Shown: piece by piece, positions 15,489-23,566 of the stretch
Numbering within the stretch: position 1 is the stretch's first letter
Layout of the letters: each line of letters starts with the position of its first letter
Origin: Verrucomicrobiota bacterium
GTDB taxonomy: Bacteria > Verrucomicrobiota > Verrucomicrobiia > Chthoniobacterales > UBA10450
Assembly: GCA_003219355.1 (NCBI GenBank)
Contig: QHOQ01000096.1
Location: forward strand, 1 to 25,076
Direction of reading: 5' to 3'
DNA: 25,076 nucleotides
The notes under the pieces: generated by a model
What the model was told of the DNA's origin: nothing
What the model saw: only the letters and a program-made list of their open reading frames with translations
Database searches by the model: none
Position numbers and translations under genes: made by a program

Positions 15489-16982
15489 TTAAAACGCTTC
15501 TTCCGGCTCGCTCACATTGCGCGCGCGAGTTTCAAAGCGGGTGAATTCCTTCAGGAACGTCAGCGGAATTTCGCCCACCGGACCATTGCGCTGTTTCGCG
15601 ATAATCAATTCGGCTTCGCCGGCTTTCTCCGCGCGCGCTTCCTCATCCTCCTCATAAATTTCCGGCCTAACAAGTAAGCCGACCAAATCGGCATCCTGCT
15701 CGATCGAGCCGGATTCGCGCAGATCGCTCAAGCGCGGTTTGCCGCCGGAACGCGCTTCCGGTTGACGGTTCAATTGCGCCACGACTATGATCGGGATCTT
15801 CAGCTCTTTCGCCAGGCCTTTTATGCCCGCGGAGATCTCGGAAATCTCAAGCTGTCGATTGTCCTGCGCGCGCCGGGATGTCGATCTTAGAAGTTGCAAA
15901 TAATCGACGATGAGCAGTTGAACGTCGTGCTGGGCCCTGAGCCTGCGCGCCTTTGCTCGCAGCTCCAAAATGCTTAGACCGGCGCTGTCATCGATAAAAA
16001 TCTTCGCTTCGGCCAACTTCGATGCCGCGGCCGTCAGGCTCGGAAAATCGCGCTCGGCCAGAAATCCATCGCGCACTTTTTGTAAATTAACGCGAGCGCG
16101 TGAGCAAAGCAGTCTTTGTACAAGTTGCTGGCTACTCATCTCCAGGCTGAACACCCCTACCGGAAGTTTTTCCTGGACCGCGACGTGCTCCGCAATATTC
16201 ATGACCAGCGCAGTTTTTCCCATGCTTGGCCGGGCTGCGATGACAATCATTTCCGCGCCGTGCATTCCGCTCGTCATGCGATCAAATTCGGCGAAGCCAG
16301 TTGAGATTCCGGTAATTCCGCCTTTGCGTTCGTAGAGCTTCTCGATCGATTCGATCGCTTCCATCACCTGATCCTTCATCGAGAGCATCTGGCCTTTGAA
16401 GCGGTCTTCGCCGACGGCGAAGATTCTTTGCTCCACCTCGTCGAGGAGATTATTCACCTCGTCCTGTTCCTCGTAAGCGCGCCGAACGCTCTCAGTCGCG
16501 GCAGCGATAATCTCACGGAGGATGTACTTGTCGCGGACGATATCTAGGTAGTACTGAACGTTTGCTGCCGTTGGCACGAACGTGAAGAGGCCGGTGACGA
16601 AGGAGGCGCCGCCCAGGCTCTCAAGCAGGTTCCTGTCGCGAAGCACTTGTGTAAACGTAATCAGGTCGATCGCCTGGCCGGCATTCCAAAGCTCCACCAG
16701 CACGGTGTAGATGGTTTGGTGCGCGGGGACATAAAAATATTCCTCGTTAATTTTTTCGACGCATTCTCCAATGGTGTCGCGCGGTGAGATGAGCATCGAG
16801 CCGAGGACGCCCTGCTCCGCTTCGACGCTGTTCGGCGGCGTACGGTGAATATCCTGCGAAGAAGATGTGAGTGACTGCCCGCCGCGCAGACCGCCATTTT
16901 TTTCTGGCCAGCCTCGGCCGGGCCCATTGCCCGATTCTCCACGAGGCTTCTCAGCAGTCCGCGAGGACGGTTGAGTCGCCAT
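15489..16982 (-). CDS. dnaB: Replicative DNA helicase DnaB
   Basis: A 497-residue hexameric helicase that unwinds DNA at the replication fork. After a polar N-terminal extension of about 45 residues come the DnaB N-terminal helical domain (about 47-170) and the RecA-like motor: Walker A RPSMGKTA (251-258), Walker B LLIVDYLQLL (356-365), then VAQLNRQPEAR and a QDADLV segment that includes the switch and arginine-finger region. No intein interrupts the motifs. The last residues are acidic. The ATG lies four bases after the rplI stop, so the two are co-transcribed, a common rplI-dnaB arrangement that links ribosome and replication genes. No clear Shine-Dalgarno motif precedes the ATG. Confidence 0.96.
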   Translation of the reverse strand: MATQPSSRTAEKPRGESGNGPGRGWPEKNGGLRGGQSLTSSSQDIHRTPPNSVEAEQGVLGSMLISPRDTIGECVEKINEEYFYVPAHQTIYTVLVELWNAGQAIDLITFTQVLRDRNLLESLGGASFVTGLFTFVPTAANVQYYLDIVRDKYILREIIAAATESVRRAYEEQDEVNNLLDEVEQRIFAVGEDRFKGQMLSMKDQVMEAIESIEKLYERKGGITGISTGFAEFDRMTSGMHGAEMIVIAARPSMGKTALVMNIAEHVAVQEKLPVGVFSLEMSSQQLVQRLLCSRARVNLQKVRDGFLAERDFPSLTAAASKLAEAKIFIDDSAGLSILELRAKARRLRAQHDVQLLIVDYLQLLRSTSRRAQDNRQLEISEISAGIKGLAKELKIPIIVVAQLNRQPEARSGGKPRLSDLRESGSIEQDADLVGLLVRPEIYEEDEEARAEKAGEAELIIAKQRNGPVGEIPLTFLKEFTRFETRARNVSEPEEAF

Positions 16983-16986
16983 TTAT

Positions 16987-17520
16987 TTAGGTCTCTTTTT
17001 TTCTTCGGAAAAGCGAACGATGTTTTTTCTCAGGTTGCTCGCCAGGAGCTTCTTCGGCCTTTTTTTCCGCCGATTTCACCTGAAAAACAAATTGAGCCGT
17101 CACATCGTGATGTAACTTAATCGGGACCTGGTGTTCGCCGGTATCTTTGATTGGGCGTTCCAGAACGATTTTGTGTCGATCAATCTCTGCCCCGAGCTCG
17201 TTCTTGAGACGGTTCACGATGTCTTGCGCCGTGACCGAACCAAATGCTTTGCCGGTGTCACCGATTTCCAGCGTGAACACGATTCGCGCCTTGCCAATTC
17301 GACGAGCCAATTCCTCAGCCTCGTGCAACTCTCGCGCCTCGCGTTCGGCGCGCTTTGCCTTGAGTGCATCGAGCTGGCGCAAACTCGCCGGAGTCACCTC
17401 ATGCGCCTTGCCGAGAGGCAACAAATAATTGCGTGCATAGCCGCGCCGCACCTTGACCACGTCAGCTTCAGCCCCCAAGCCAGGAACGTTTTCGGTTAAA
17501 ATGATTTCAGTCGAAGGCAT
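16987..17520 (-). CDS. rplI: Ribosomal protein bL9
   Basis: A 177-residue 50S subunit protein that binds 23S rRNA near the L1 stalk. The N-terminal domain has the conserved VVKVRRGYARNYLLPLGKA (about 21-39). A long central helix follows (about 45-75), then the C-terminal domain with GKAFGSVTAQDI. Residues from about 151 form a charged tail rich in Lys, Glu and Arg that exceeds the usual length of about 150 residues. Family starts are usually MxIIL; here MPSTEIIL fits. It is first in the rplI-dnaB operon and has its own sigma70-like promoter about 55 bases upstream of the ATG. No ribosome binding motif is evident. Confidence 0.96.
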   Translation of the reverse strand: MPSTEIILTENVPGLGAEADVVKVRRGYARNYLLPLGKAHEVTPASLRQLDALKAKRAEREARELHEAEELARRIGKARIVFTLEIGDTGKAFGSVTAQDIVNRLKNELGAEIDRHKIVLERPIKDTGEHQVPIKLHHDVTAQFVFQVKSAEKKAEEAPGEQPEKKHRSLFRRKKET

Positions 17521-17576
17521 GTCGTTATCGTTGTCGGGGCAGAAATTTTTTCTGTAATGGAAGCGTGAGGGTAGCG

Positions 17577-17604
17577 ACTATAGAAGCCACGCGGGCGCTG
17601 TCAA
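17577..17604 (-). promoter_or_regulatory. Sigma70-type promoter for rplI-dnaB
   Basis: On the minus strand TTGACA (17599-17604) is followed after 16 bases by TATAGT (17577-17582). The -35 is perfect and the -10 is one base off TATAAT. It sits downstream of the cfa stop and upstream of rplI, so it would drive the rplI-dnaB operon. It is the clearest promoter in the window. Confidence 0.75.
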
Positions 17605-17621
17605 CGCCGAGAAACAATTAA

Positions 17622-17641
17622 GGTGTGCTGCGTGTCACACC
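17622..17641 (-). terminator. Weak hairpin at the end of cfa
   Basis: GGTGTG and CACACC form a six-pair stem around an eight-base loop at the cfa stop codon. On the minus strand it is followed by TTAATTGTTTC, a weak T-rich run. It may separate cfa from the rplI operon. Confidence 0.35.
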
Positions 17642-18934
17642 ACCTGATTTTGGGTGTACCAATCGGCGCGGGTGAGCGGCAGATGGGTCCGGCCGGACGC
17701 ATCTAACTTTGCAAACAGCGTTTGGTAAACGGCAATATGCCCGCTGCGAAATCCGTGCGCAGAGCCGGCCAGGTAAAGACGCCAAACGCGATAAGTCTTT
17801 TCATCGACAACGGAACGCGCTGCGGCATGATGTGCTTCCAGTCCGCGGAGCCAATGGCGTAGGGTGAACCCATAATGCTCGCGTAGATTTTCCACATCTC
17901 GAATCTCGAACCCGACTGTCTCCGCAGAGCGCAGCATAATTGGCAGCGGTGGAATATCACCATCTGGAAAAACGTATTGTTCGATGAATGACCCGTTTCT
18001 GTTATCCGGACGGGGCACAACGCCCTCGCCGATCGCCTGATTAAGAAAAACGCCGCCCGGCTTTAACGCCCGATGCGCAGCCGCGAAGTAATCCGGCAGC
18101 CGCTCGCGCCCCACGTGCTCGGCCATTCCAACGCTCACGATTGCATCGTAACGTTCCCGGCCTTCTGCCGCGATCTGGCGGTAATCGCGCAGCTCGATAT
18201 TCGTTTTGTTTTCCAATCCAGCTTCGGCGATCCGGGAGTGCGCCCATTCGACTTGCGGTTCGCTCAGAGTGATTCCCTCCGCGAGTACGCCGAAATGTTT
18301 CGCAGCGTGAATGACCAGCGCGCCCCATCCACAGCCAATATCGAGCAGACGCTGGCCGGTCCGAAGCCGTAATTTGCGGCAGATATAATCAAGCTTTTGT
18401 TCCTGCGCGATGTCGAGATGATCGTTCGAAGATTTGAAATACGCGCAGGAGTAAACCATTTGGCGATCAAGCCACAGTTGGTAGAAGTCATTCGATACGT
18501 TGTAGTGAAATGTTACTGCTCGGCGGTCACGCTACAGTGAATGACATTGGGACGCGTTGCATTATCGAGCTTCCATCACCCTCCGGAAGTCTGATCAGCA
18601 GACCACCGAGCTTCAGTTTTTTCTTCCAATCATCCAGGCGGCTGAGCAAAAAATCTCCGACTTCAAATGCCGTGTCGATATCGCCTTCGATGTCGAAATC
18701 GTTGCGCAAATACGCTTCGGCCAAACCGACTTCCGTCCCCGGTAAAAACATTCGAGTGAGCGCACCGGGATGTTTCAGTGCGAGCGTGGCTGAACGGTGC
18801 CGATCGTCGGGCCATAGGGAGTCGTCCCAGAGACGAACGCCAACTTTTTCCAGCGGGTAGCCGGCGAAAACTTCGCTCAGAACATGACGCGTTCGCTCCT
18901 CGACTGGTTTTTCCGAGGAGATCCCATGTCTCAT
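17635..18934 (-). pseudogene. cfa: Cyclopropane-fatty-acid synthase gene with a +1 frameshift
   Basis: The gene would add a methylene from S-adenosylmethionine to unsaturated phospholipid chains. The first frame (18934 down to a TGA at 18527-18529, 135 residues) matches the N-terminal part, for example EVGLAEAYLRNDFDIEGD. The rest is in another frame, from about 18531 to the TGA at 17635. It contains RDRRAVTFHYNVSNDFY, MVYSCAYF, the methyltransferase motif LLDIGCGWGALV and SVGMAEHVG. Removing one base near 18532 joins them into about 432 residues, the normal family length, with no other damage. So it is either a recent pseudogene or a sequencing or assembly error; all catalytic motifs remain. 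ATG 18459 could start a truncated methyltransferase. Programmed frameshifting is possible, but no slippery heptamer is seen. Confidence 0.85.
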
Positions 18935-18947
18935 TTATGGTGGCGTG

Positions 18948-18985
18948 AGCGCCTCGCCCGCTGCGGCAGGCCGGAGGCTCGCGCT
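18948..18985. repeat. REP-like GC-rich imperfect palindrome
   Basis: GCCTC (18951-18955) and GAGGC (18974-18978) enclose a GC-rich core with a further GCC/GGC pairing, and AGC/GCT outside them can pair across a small bulge. It fills most of the 55-base gap between cfa and sufT. It may be a dispersed REP-like element, or serve as the sufT terminator on the minus strand. Confidence 0.4.
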
Positions 18986-18989
18986 ATTT

Positions 18990-19544
18990 TCAAATCATCC
19001 CGAGCTTCATCCGCCCCGCTTCGCTGATCATGTTTTGATTCCAAGGCGGGTCCCAAACCAGCTGCACATCGGCTTCATCTACGCCGTCGATGGACAAAAT
19101 CTTGCTCTGCGCATCATGTGCGATCGCCGGACCCATGCCGCAACCCGGGGCTGTGAGCGTCATTTTCACTTCCACTTTGGTGCCGCCTTCCGGTTTTTTG
19201 ATCAACCGGCAATCGTAAACCAGCCCAAGATCGACAATGTTCACCGGGATCTCCGGATCGTAACATTGGCGGAGCTGGGTCCATACAGCTTCTTCGGAAA
19301 CTTCGCCGTTTGTGGTGCTCGCAGCTTTTTGAACTGCTTGCGTCTGCAGTTTTTCCAAACCGAGAGCATCGAGATCTTTCTCGGCAATCCGCGCCAAACC
19401 CTGGTACGTGGCAATGGTGTAACTTCCGCCGAGACTCTGTGTGATGACGCCCTGCGTCCCAGTCGGGATCGTCGTTTTTTGCCCGCTCGGAATTTGGATC
19501 GCCTCGCAATCGCGGCTCAATGTGAATTCAGTGTTCTCGTACAT
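18990..19544 (-). CDS. sufT: SufT-type Fe-S assembly protein (MIP18/DUF59)
   Basis: A 184-residue protein of the long SufT type. The N-terminal part (1-70) has the family beta-rich segment ending in GLARIAEKDLDALG. The MIP18 (DUF59) domain follows at about 82-184, with CYDPEIPVNIVDLGLVYD (Asp96, Pro97, Glu98) and TAPGCGMGP carrying Cys135, the residue usually needed for function, then VWDPPWNQNMIS. In other bacteria SufT helps Fe-S clusters mature, mostly alongside the SUF machinery. No suf genes are in the window, but a ferredoxin and a flavoprotein reductase lie close upstream on the same strand. The ATG directly follows a repeat-rich gap and has no Shine-Dalgarno motif. Confidence 0.9.
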   Translation of the reverse strand: MYENTEFTLSRDCEAIQIPSGQKTTIPTGTQGVITQSLGGSYTIATYQGLARIAEKDLDALGLEKLQTQAVQKAASTTNGEVSEEAVWTQLRQCYDPEIPVNIVDLGLVYDCRLIKKPEGGTKVEVKMTLTAPGCGMGPAIAHDAQSKILSIDGVDEADVQLVWDPPWNQNMISEAGRMKLGMI

Positions 19545-19583
19545 GGCTTTAACGTTGACAGTTTATTATGCCACAGATGAGGA

Positions 19584-19658
19584 GAATGACGAATGGGCTT
19601 CGCCACGTTAAACCGTTAAGTCGGTGAATCGTTAAAGCGTTTTCGTCATTCGTCATTC
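19584..19658. repeat. 12-bp inverted repeat around octamer repeats
   Basis: GAATGACGAATG at 19584-19595 is repeated in inverted form at 19647-19658, with 51 bases between. The arms consist of the same heptamer (AATGACG / CGTCATT) in opposite directions. It fills the gap between sufT and the reductase gene. It could form a hairpin in the transcript leading into sufT. Confidence 0.55.
19606..19637. repeat. Tandem octamer array (consensus CGTTAARN)
   Basis: Four consecutive 8-base units such as CGTTAAAC and CGTTAAGT lie inside the larger inverted repeat. The third unit, CGGTGAAT, is the most diverged. This array has period 8, unlike the period-7 arrays around it. Confidence 0.6.
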
Positions 19659-19671
19659 GTGCTTCGTCATT
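19644..19671. repeat. Tandem heptamer array (CGTCATT)
   Basis: Four adjacent 7-base units: three identical CGTCATT and one CGTGCTT. The array ends two bases before the stop codon of the reductase gene. It is the cleanest of the heptamer arrays in the window. Confidence 0.7.
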
Positions 19672-19673
19672 TC

Positions 19674-20837
19674 TTAGTACACATCGCGTTTGTAGCGCTT
19701 TTCGCGTTTCAGTTTTTCAACATATTCGTTGGCTTGATCGACGCTTTTGCCGCCATGTTCCTGAACGATTTTGCGCAGCGTTGCATCCACATCCTTCGCC
19801 ATTCGGCGCGCGTCGCCGCACACAAAAAAGTGCGCCTCCTCGGCGTCGAGCCATTTCCAAATCTCCGCGGCGTTTTCCATCAGGCGGTGTTGCACATAGA
19901 TTTTCTGGGGTTGATCGCGTGACCAGGCGCAATCGAGTCGGGTCAAAAATCCCTCTTTTTTGAACGCCTTGAACTCATCGCGATACGCGAAATCGCAGTG
20001 CTCATGCTGCGACCCGAAGAAGAGCCAGTTTTTTCCTTTTGACCCGGCTGCCTTTCGTTCCTGCAAATACGCGCGAAAAGGCGCGACCCCCGTTCCGGGG
20101 CCGATCATGATGATGGGGGTGTCTGGATTTTCCGGCAGATGAAAGTGCTTTGCCACACTGGGGAAAACCGGCACCGGCACATTGTTCGCGCGTTCGGCAA
20201 GAAAGGAGGAGGCCACTCCTTTGCGTATGCGCCCATGACTTTCGTAGCGGACCACGTCCACGATGAAGTGCACTTGATCCGGATAGGCTTTCAGACTCGA
20301 TGCGACTGAATAAAGCCGGGGCTGCAATTTCGTAAGCAACCCAACAAATTCCTCCGGCGCGAAGCGAGCGGATGGATGTTCGGTCAGGAAATCGATTACT
20401 TCCATTCCCCAGAGATAAGTCTCGAGGTCCTGTTTGCGTTGCGAGACGAGAAGATCGCTCAACAGAGGCGCGGCGCTGGCGCGTTGAGCGATTGCCTTCA
20501 AAAACTTGGGCGTCGGCTGCGTGATGCCATAATTGCGCAGCAGCGCTTCGCGAAATGTCGTTGGCGGTCCTTTCGGCCGCGGCACTTGTTCATCGCCGGT
20601 CGCACCGAGCGCGTGAATGATTTCATCGACCAGTTGCGGATCGTTCGTGGCATAAACAGCCAGAGAATCTCCGACCTCGAAACTCAATCCCCATCCGCTC
20701 AGATCAATTTCAAAATGGCGCGTGTCTTTTGCCGATTCCGGACCACTCAGCCGGCGATTGACAACGAGCTTGCCCGGAAACGGATTTGCTCGCGAGTAGG
20801 GTGGAGCAGCGACTGTGGCGGTAGCTTCAGTGGTCAT
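19674..20837 (-). CDS. CysJ-type NADPH flavoprotein reductase lacking the flavodoxin domain
   Basis: A 387-residue FAD/NAD(P)H reductase of the sulfite reductase alpha / P450 reductase class. Residues about 20-235 form the FAD domain with connecting helices, including RLYSVAS (174-180) and GVASSFLAE (207-215). Residues 240-387 form the NADP domain: MIGPGTGVAPFRAYLQER (244-261), CGDARRMAKDV (340-350) and a C-terminal RYKRDVY. E. coli CysJ (599 residues) has an N-terminal FMN-flavodoxin domain; here the chain begins at the FAD domain, so an outside electron acceptor is needed. A ferredoxin gene lies 216 bases upstream on the same strand, making NADPH-ferredoxin reduction plausible. No sulfite reductase beta subunit is in the window, so I give no cysJ symbol. 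No Shine-Dalgarno motif precedes the ATG. Confidence 0.88.
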   Translation of the reverse strand: MTTEATATVAAPPYSRANPFPGKLVVNRRLSGPESAKDTRHFEIDLSGWGLSFEVGDSLAVYATNDPQLVDEIIHALGATGDEQVPRPKGPPTTFREALLRNYGITQPTPKFLKAIAQRASAAPLLSDLLVSQRKQDLETYLWGMEVIDFLTEHPSARFAPEEFVGLLTKLQPRLYSVASSLKAYPDQVHFIVDVVRYESHGRIRKGVASSFLAERANNVPVPVFPSVAKHFHLPENPDTPIIMIGPGTGVAPFRAYLQERKAAGSKGKNWLFFGSQHEHCDFAYRDEFKAFKKEGFLTRLDCAWSRDQPQKIYVQHRLMENAAEIWKWLDAEEAHFFVCGDARRMAKDVDATLRKIVQEHGGKSVDQANEYVEKLKREKRYKRDVY

Positions 20838-20895
20838 AAAAGATAATTAGGCGCCTGGTCGCACCAATCTATGATTGTCGCGAAATTTAGCGACT

Positions 20896-21003
20896 TGTCA
20901 TTCCGAGCGAAGCAGTGGCGTAGTTGAGAGCTTGCCCTTAGCCCACCCGAATGGGGATATCTTGCTGTTCTTTGTCATGTCGAGCGGAGTCGAGACATCT
21001 CTC
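20896..21003. repeat. Pair of REP-like intergenic elements
   Basis: In the gap between the ferredoxin and reductase genes two related stretches occur. One starts at 20896 (TGTCATTCCGAGCGAAGC) and the other at 20973 (TGTCATGTCGAGCGGAGTC, continuing to ATCTCTC at 21003). Both share TGTCAT--CGAGCG-AG, and the second is an imperfect palindrome with ATGTC and GACAT as outer arms. The form resembles dispersed intergenic repeats of soil bacteria as I know them. Confidence 0.55.
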
Positions 21004-21053
21004 ACCGTTTGAAGACCTGGTCGGATAGACGAAAGCGTTGGAGTCGCGAATTT

Positions 21054-21284
21054 CTATCCATCATTTCCGATTGCCAGCGTTGGGCAAGCGTCCAGGGCGC
21101 GCTGTGCGGCGGCCATTTCCTCTTGCGTTTCTGGTTGTTCGGAAAAATGAACGGCAGACTCGTCGCGGTTATACGCTAAAAGAGCCGGCGCTTCCTCGAG
21201 ACAGAGACGGCACAATGCGCAGCTCGTGTCCACGTACCACGGCCCAGGCGCGTTCTCGGACTGTTTGCTCAGTTTGTCTGCCAT
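21054..21284 (-). CDS. Single-cluster ferredoxin
   Basis: A 76-residue ferredoxin. Cys22, Cys25 and Cys28 form CxxCxxC, and Cys67 followed by Pro68 is the fourth ligand, a standard single [4Fe-4S] layout. The second half, with the usual second cluster of the 2x[4Fe-4S] type, is absent. The acidic surface suits electron transfer to a partner. The ATG is 12 bases after the rnr stop, so it is probably co-transcribed with rnr. The next gene downstream is the flavodoxin-less reductase, a likely redox partner, although a repeat-containing 216-base gap separates them. Confidence 0.88.
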   Translation of the reverse strand: MADKLSKQSENAPGPWYVDTSCALCRLCLEEAPALLAYNRDESAVHFSEQPETQEEMAAAQRALDACPTLAIGNDG

Positions 21285-21296
21285 TCTAGCAAGCCG

Positions 21297-23501
21297 TTAG
21301 CGGCGATTTCGACCGATATCAGAAGCATTACGCCGTTGGCCTTTGCGACGGTCAGTTTTCATCGGCGTTTCTGAAGCAATCGCGAAATCCACCTGCCGTT
21401 TGAATGCATCCACACGGACGACGAAGACGCGCACTTCATCGCCGATGCTGAATCGCTTGCGCGATCGTCTGCCAATGAGCCGCCGTTGAGCTGGCTCGAA
21501 TAAATAAAAATCATCTGCCAGCGACGAGACGTGCACCAGACCGGTGATAAGAGCGTCGGGTAACTCAACTGCCAGGCCGTAATTGCGGACATCGACAATT
21601 GCGGCGCGAAAAATCTGTGGGTTGCGTTCGTCGAGCTGGCGTTGGAAAAACTCGAGCTTCTTCATCCGAACGGATTCGATCTCGGCATCGGCCGCGATGC
21701 GCTCAGTTGTTGAAATATGCTCGGCGACGGATGCGATCTGGCTCATGTCGATCCGCAGGCCGCGCTTCCCGTTGTGTTGTGCTAGCACACGGTGCACGAC
21801 CAGATCAGCATAACGCCGAATCGGACTGGTGAAATGCAGGTAGTTCGGCTTGGCCAGTCCATAATGACCAAGCGGCTGCGGAAAGTAGCGCGCGCGTTTC
21901 AAACTTTTCAGCAAACCGATTTTGAGCGCTTGCTCTTCGGGTTTGCCACGGATCGCGGCAAGCAGCCGTTGAACCTCGCCGCGATGCGTTAGATCGCCGA
22001 CCTGGTAGTTAAAACTGAGCACGAACTCGCGATACTCCGCCAATTTATCCGGGTCGGGGTCTTCGTGAATGCGATAGATCGCAGGCACGGCGCGGTTCTT
22101 CAGCTCGCGCGCAACGGCCTCGTTTGCGGCCAGCATGAATTCTTCGATCAACTGATGCGATTCATCATTCTCGAGGCGCTCGAGGCGCACCGGTTTGCCA
22201 GTTTCATCCAGCCATACTTTTACGTCCGGAAAATCGAGATCGAGCGATCCGTGCTCGAATCTCTTTCGCCGCAATAGCGAGGCAAGTTCCCAGGCAACGT
22301 GCAGCCGTTTGCTCAGTTGATCGCCAGGCGTGGATTTCAAAATCGCGTACGCCTGTTTGTAAGTAAGACGGTGTGCGCTGCGAATCACGCTGCGGGTGAA
22401 GCGCGCTCTTTTCGCGGCTCCATTCTTGTCAAAATGAATAAACACCGAATGAGTGAGCCGATCGACTCCCGGATTGAGACTGCACACGCCATTGCTCAAG
22501 CGCTCCGGTAACATCGGGACCACGCGGTCCGGGAGATAAACGCTGTTTCCGCGATGGCGCGCTTCTCGATCCAACGCGCTGCCGGGCTCTACATAAGCGG
22601 CAACGTCGGCAATGTGCACGCCAAGATGCCAGCCGCCGTTGGCGACCTTCTCGACATGAATCGCGTCATCGAAATCACGCGCATCATCGGGATCGATGGT
22701 CACGATACATTCATTGCGCAAATCCTGGCGCCCATCGAGTTGGCGGGCGTCTATTTTTTCGGAAATGCCATTCGCTCGCTCTAAAACATCTCGTGGAAAT
22801 TCCGTCGGCAAATGATATTTCCGGATGATCGACAGCATATCGACGCCCGGCGCAGACGCTGGCCCAAGCACTTCGATGATTTCGCCCTCTGGATTGACGT
22901 GGCGCGATTCCCAGGCCTCGAGACGAACCACAACTTTATCTCCTACTTTGGCGGCGGTCTGCTTGACGCGCCGATCCCGGGCAGGTTGGACATACACGTC
23001 GTGCACGAGACGCGGATCATCGGGAACAATGTAATAAAAATTGCGCGAATGTTGCAGTGTTCCGACAATTGTATCGTGTGCGCGCTCTAAAATTCGAATC
23101 ACGCGTCCCTCGCGTCGTCCTTTGGTGCGTGCGTAAGACGCATCCCGCGAGATTCGAGCAACCACGCGGTCGCCGTGCATGGCTGTTCCGGTGTTTTCCG
23201 CCGCAATGAAAATGTCCGGCTCGCCCGATTTTTCGCTGATCAAAAATCCGTATCCGGCCTGATGAATGTGGAGCTTGCCAGTGATCAGATCGGCTAAGGG
23301 CGGCAGAACGTAACGATTTTTCCGGATCCGCGCGATCTCGCCCGCGCGCTCGAGGTCTCGCAGCGCCTGGTTTAGTCCCATGCGTATGCCGCTCTTACGC
23401 CCAAGCGCTTTTGCCAGTTCGCTCTTGTCCAGCGGCCGGTAGTCAGGGGAGGCGAGAAGAGCGAGAATTTGTTCTCGAATCCTACGTCCATTTTCAGTCA
23501 T
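21297..23501 (-). CDS. rnr: Ribonuclease R (RNB family 3'-5' exoribonuclease)
   Basis: A 734-residue processive exoribonuclease that degrades structured RNA and helps rRNA and mRNA turnover. In order: a winged-helix N-terminus (about 1-68), cold-shock OB domains (about 70-215), the RNB catalytic domain starting near 255 with TIDPDDARDFDDAIH (metal-binding Asp270, 276, 278 and 279), HFTSPIRRYADLVVHR further on, and a C-terminal S1 domain (about 635-715). It ends in a short basic tail. It is shorter than E. coli RNase R (813 residues) but retains the winged helix, which points to RNase R rather than RNase II. It heads the rnr-ferredoxin unit and is divergent from the PEBP gene with 65 bases between starts. 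Confidence 0.96.
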   Translation of the reverse strand: MTENGRRIREQILALLASPDYRPLDKSELAKALGRKSGIRMGLNQALRDLERAGEIARIRKNRYVLPPLADLITGKLHIHQAGYGFLISEKSGEPDIFIAAENTGTAMHGDRVVARISRDASYARTKGRREGRVIRILERAHDTIVGTLQHSRNFYYIVPDDPRLVHDVYVQPARDRRVKQTAAKVGDKVVVRLEAWESRHVNPEGEIIEVLGPASAPGVDMLSIIRKYHLPTEFPRDVLERANGISEKIDARQLDGRQDLRNECIVTIDPDDARDFDDAIHVEKVANGGWHLGVHIADVAAYVEPGSALDREARHRGNSVYLPDRVVPMLPERLSNGVCSLNPGVDRLTHSVFIHFDKNGAAKRARFTRSVIRSAHRLTYKQAYAILKSTPGDQLSKRLHVAWELASLLRRKRFEHGSLDLDFPDVKVWLDETGKPVRLERLENDESHQLIEEFMLAANEAVARELKNRAVPAIYRIHEDPDPDKLAEYREFVLSFNYQVGDLTHRGEVQRLLAAIRGKPEEQALKIGLLKSLKRARYFPQPLGHYGLAKPNYLHFTSPIRRYADLVVHRVLAQHNGKRGLRIDMSQIASVAEHISTTERIAADAEIESVRMKKLEFFQRQLDERNPQIFRAAIVDVRNYGLAVELPDALITGLVHVSSLADDFYLFEPAQRRLIGRRSRKRFSIGDEVRVFVVRVDAFKRQVDFAIASETPMKTDRRKGQRRNASDIGRNRR

Positions 23502-23566
23502 GCGAGCGAAACGATATCAGTTGGTGTCATTATCGATGTAACGAGGTTTCAACCGAAGATTCAATA

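Noticed and set aside
15489..16982. Intein in dnaB
   Set aside because: Motifs run through without insertion and the length is normal.
18459..18531. Programmed frameshift site in cfa
   Set aside because: No slippery heptamer or strong downstream stem was seen; a point indel is simpler, though it cannot be excluded.
19606..19671. CRISPR array
   Set aside because: Units are only 7-8 bases with no spacers; this is a tandem repeat.
23411..23566. Upstream extension of the PEBP gene
   Set aside because: It overlaps the coding start of rnr on the other strand, and the signal peptide begins at ATG 23567.
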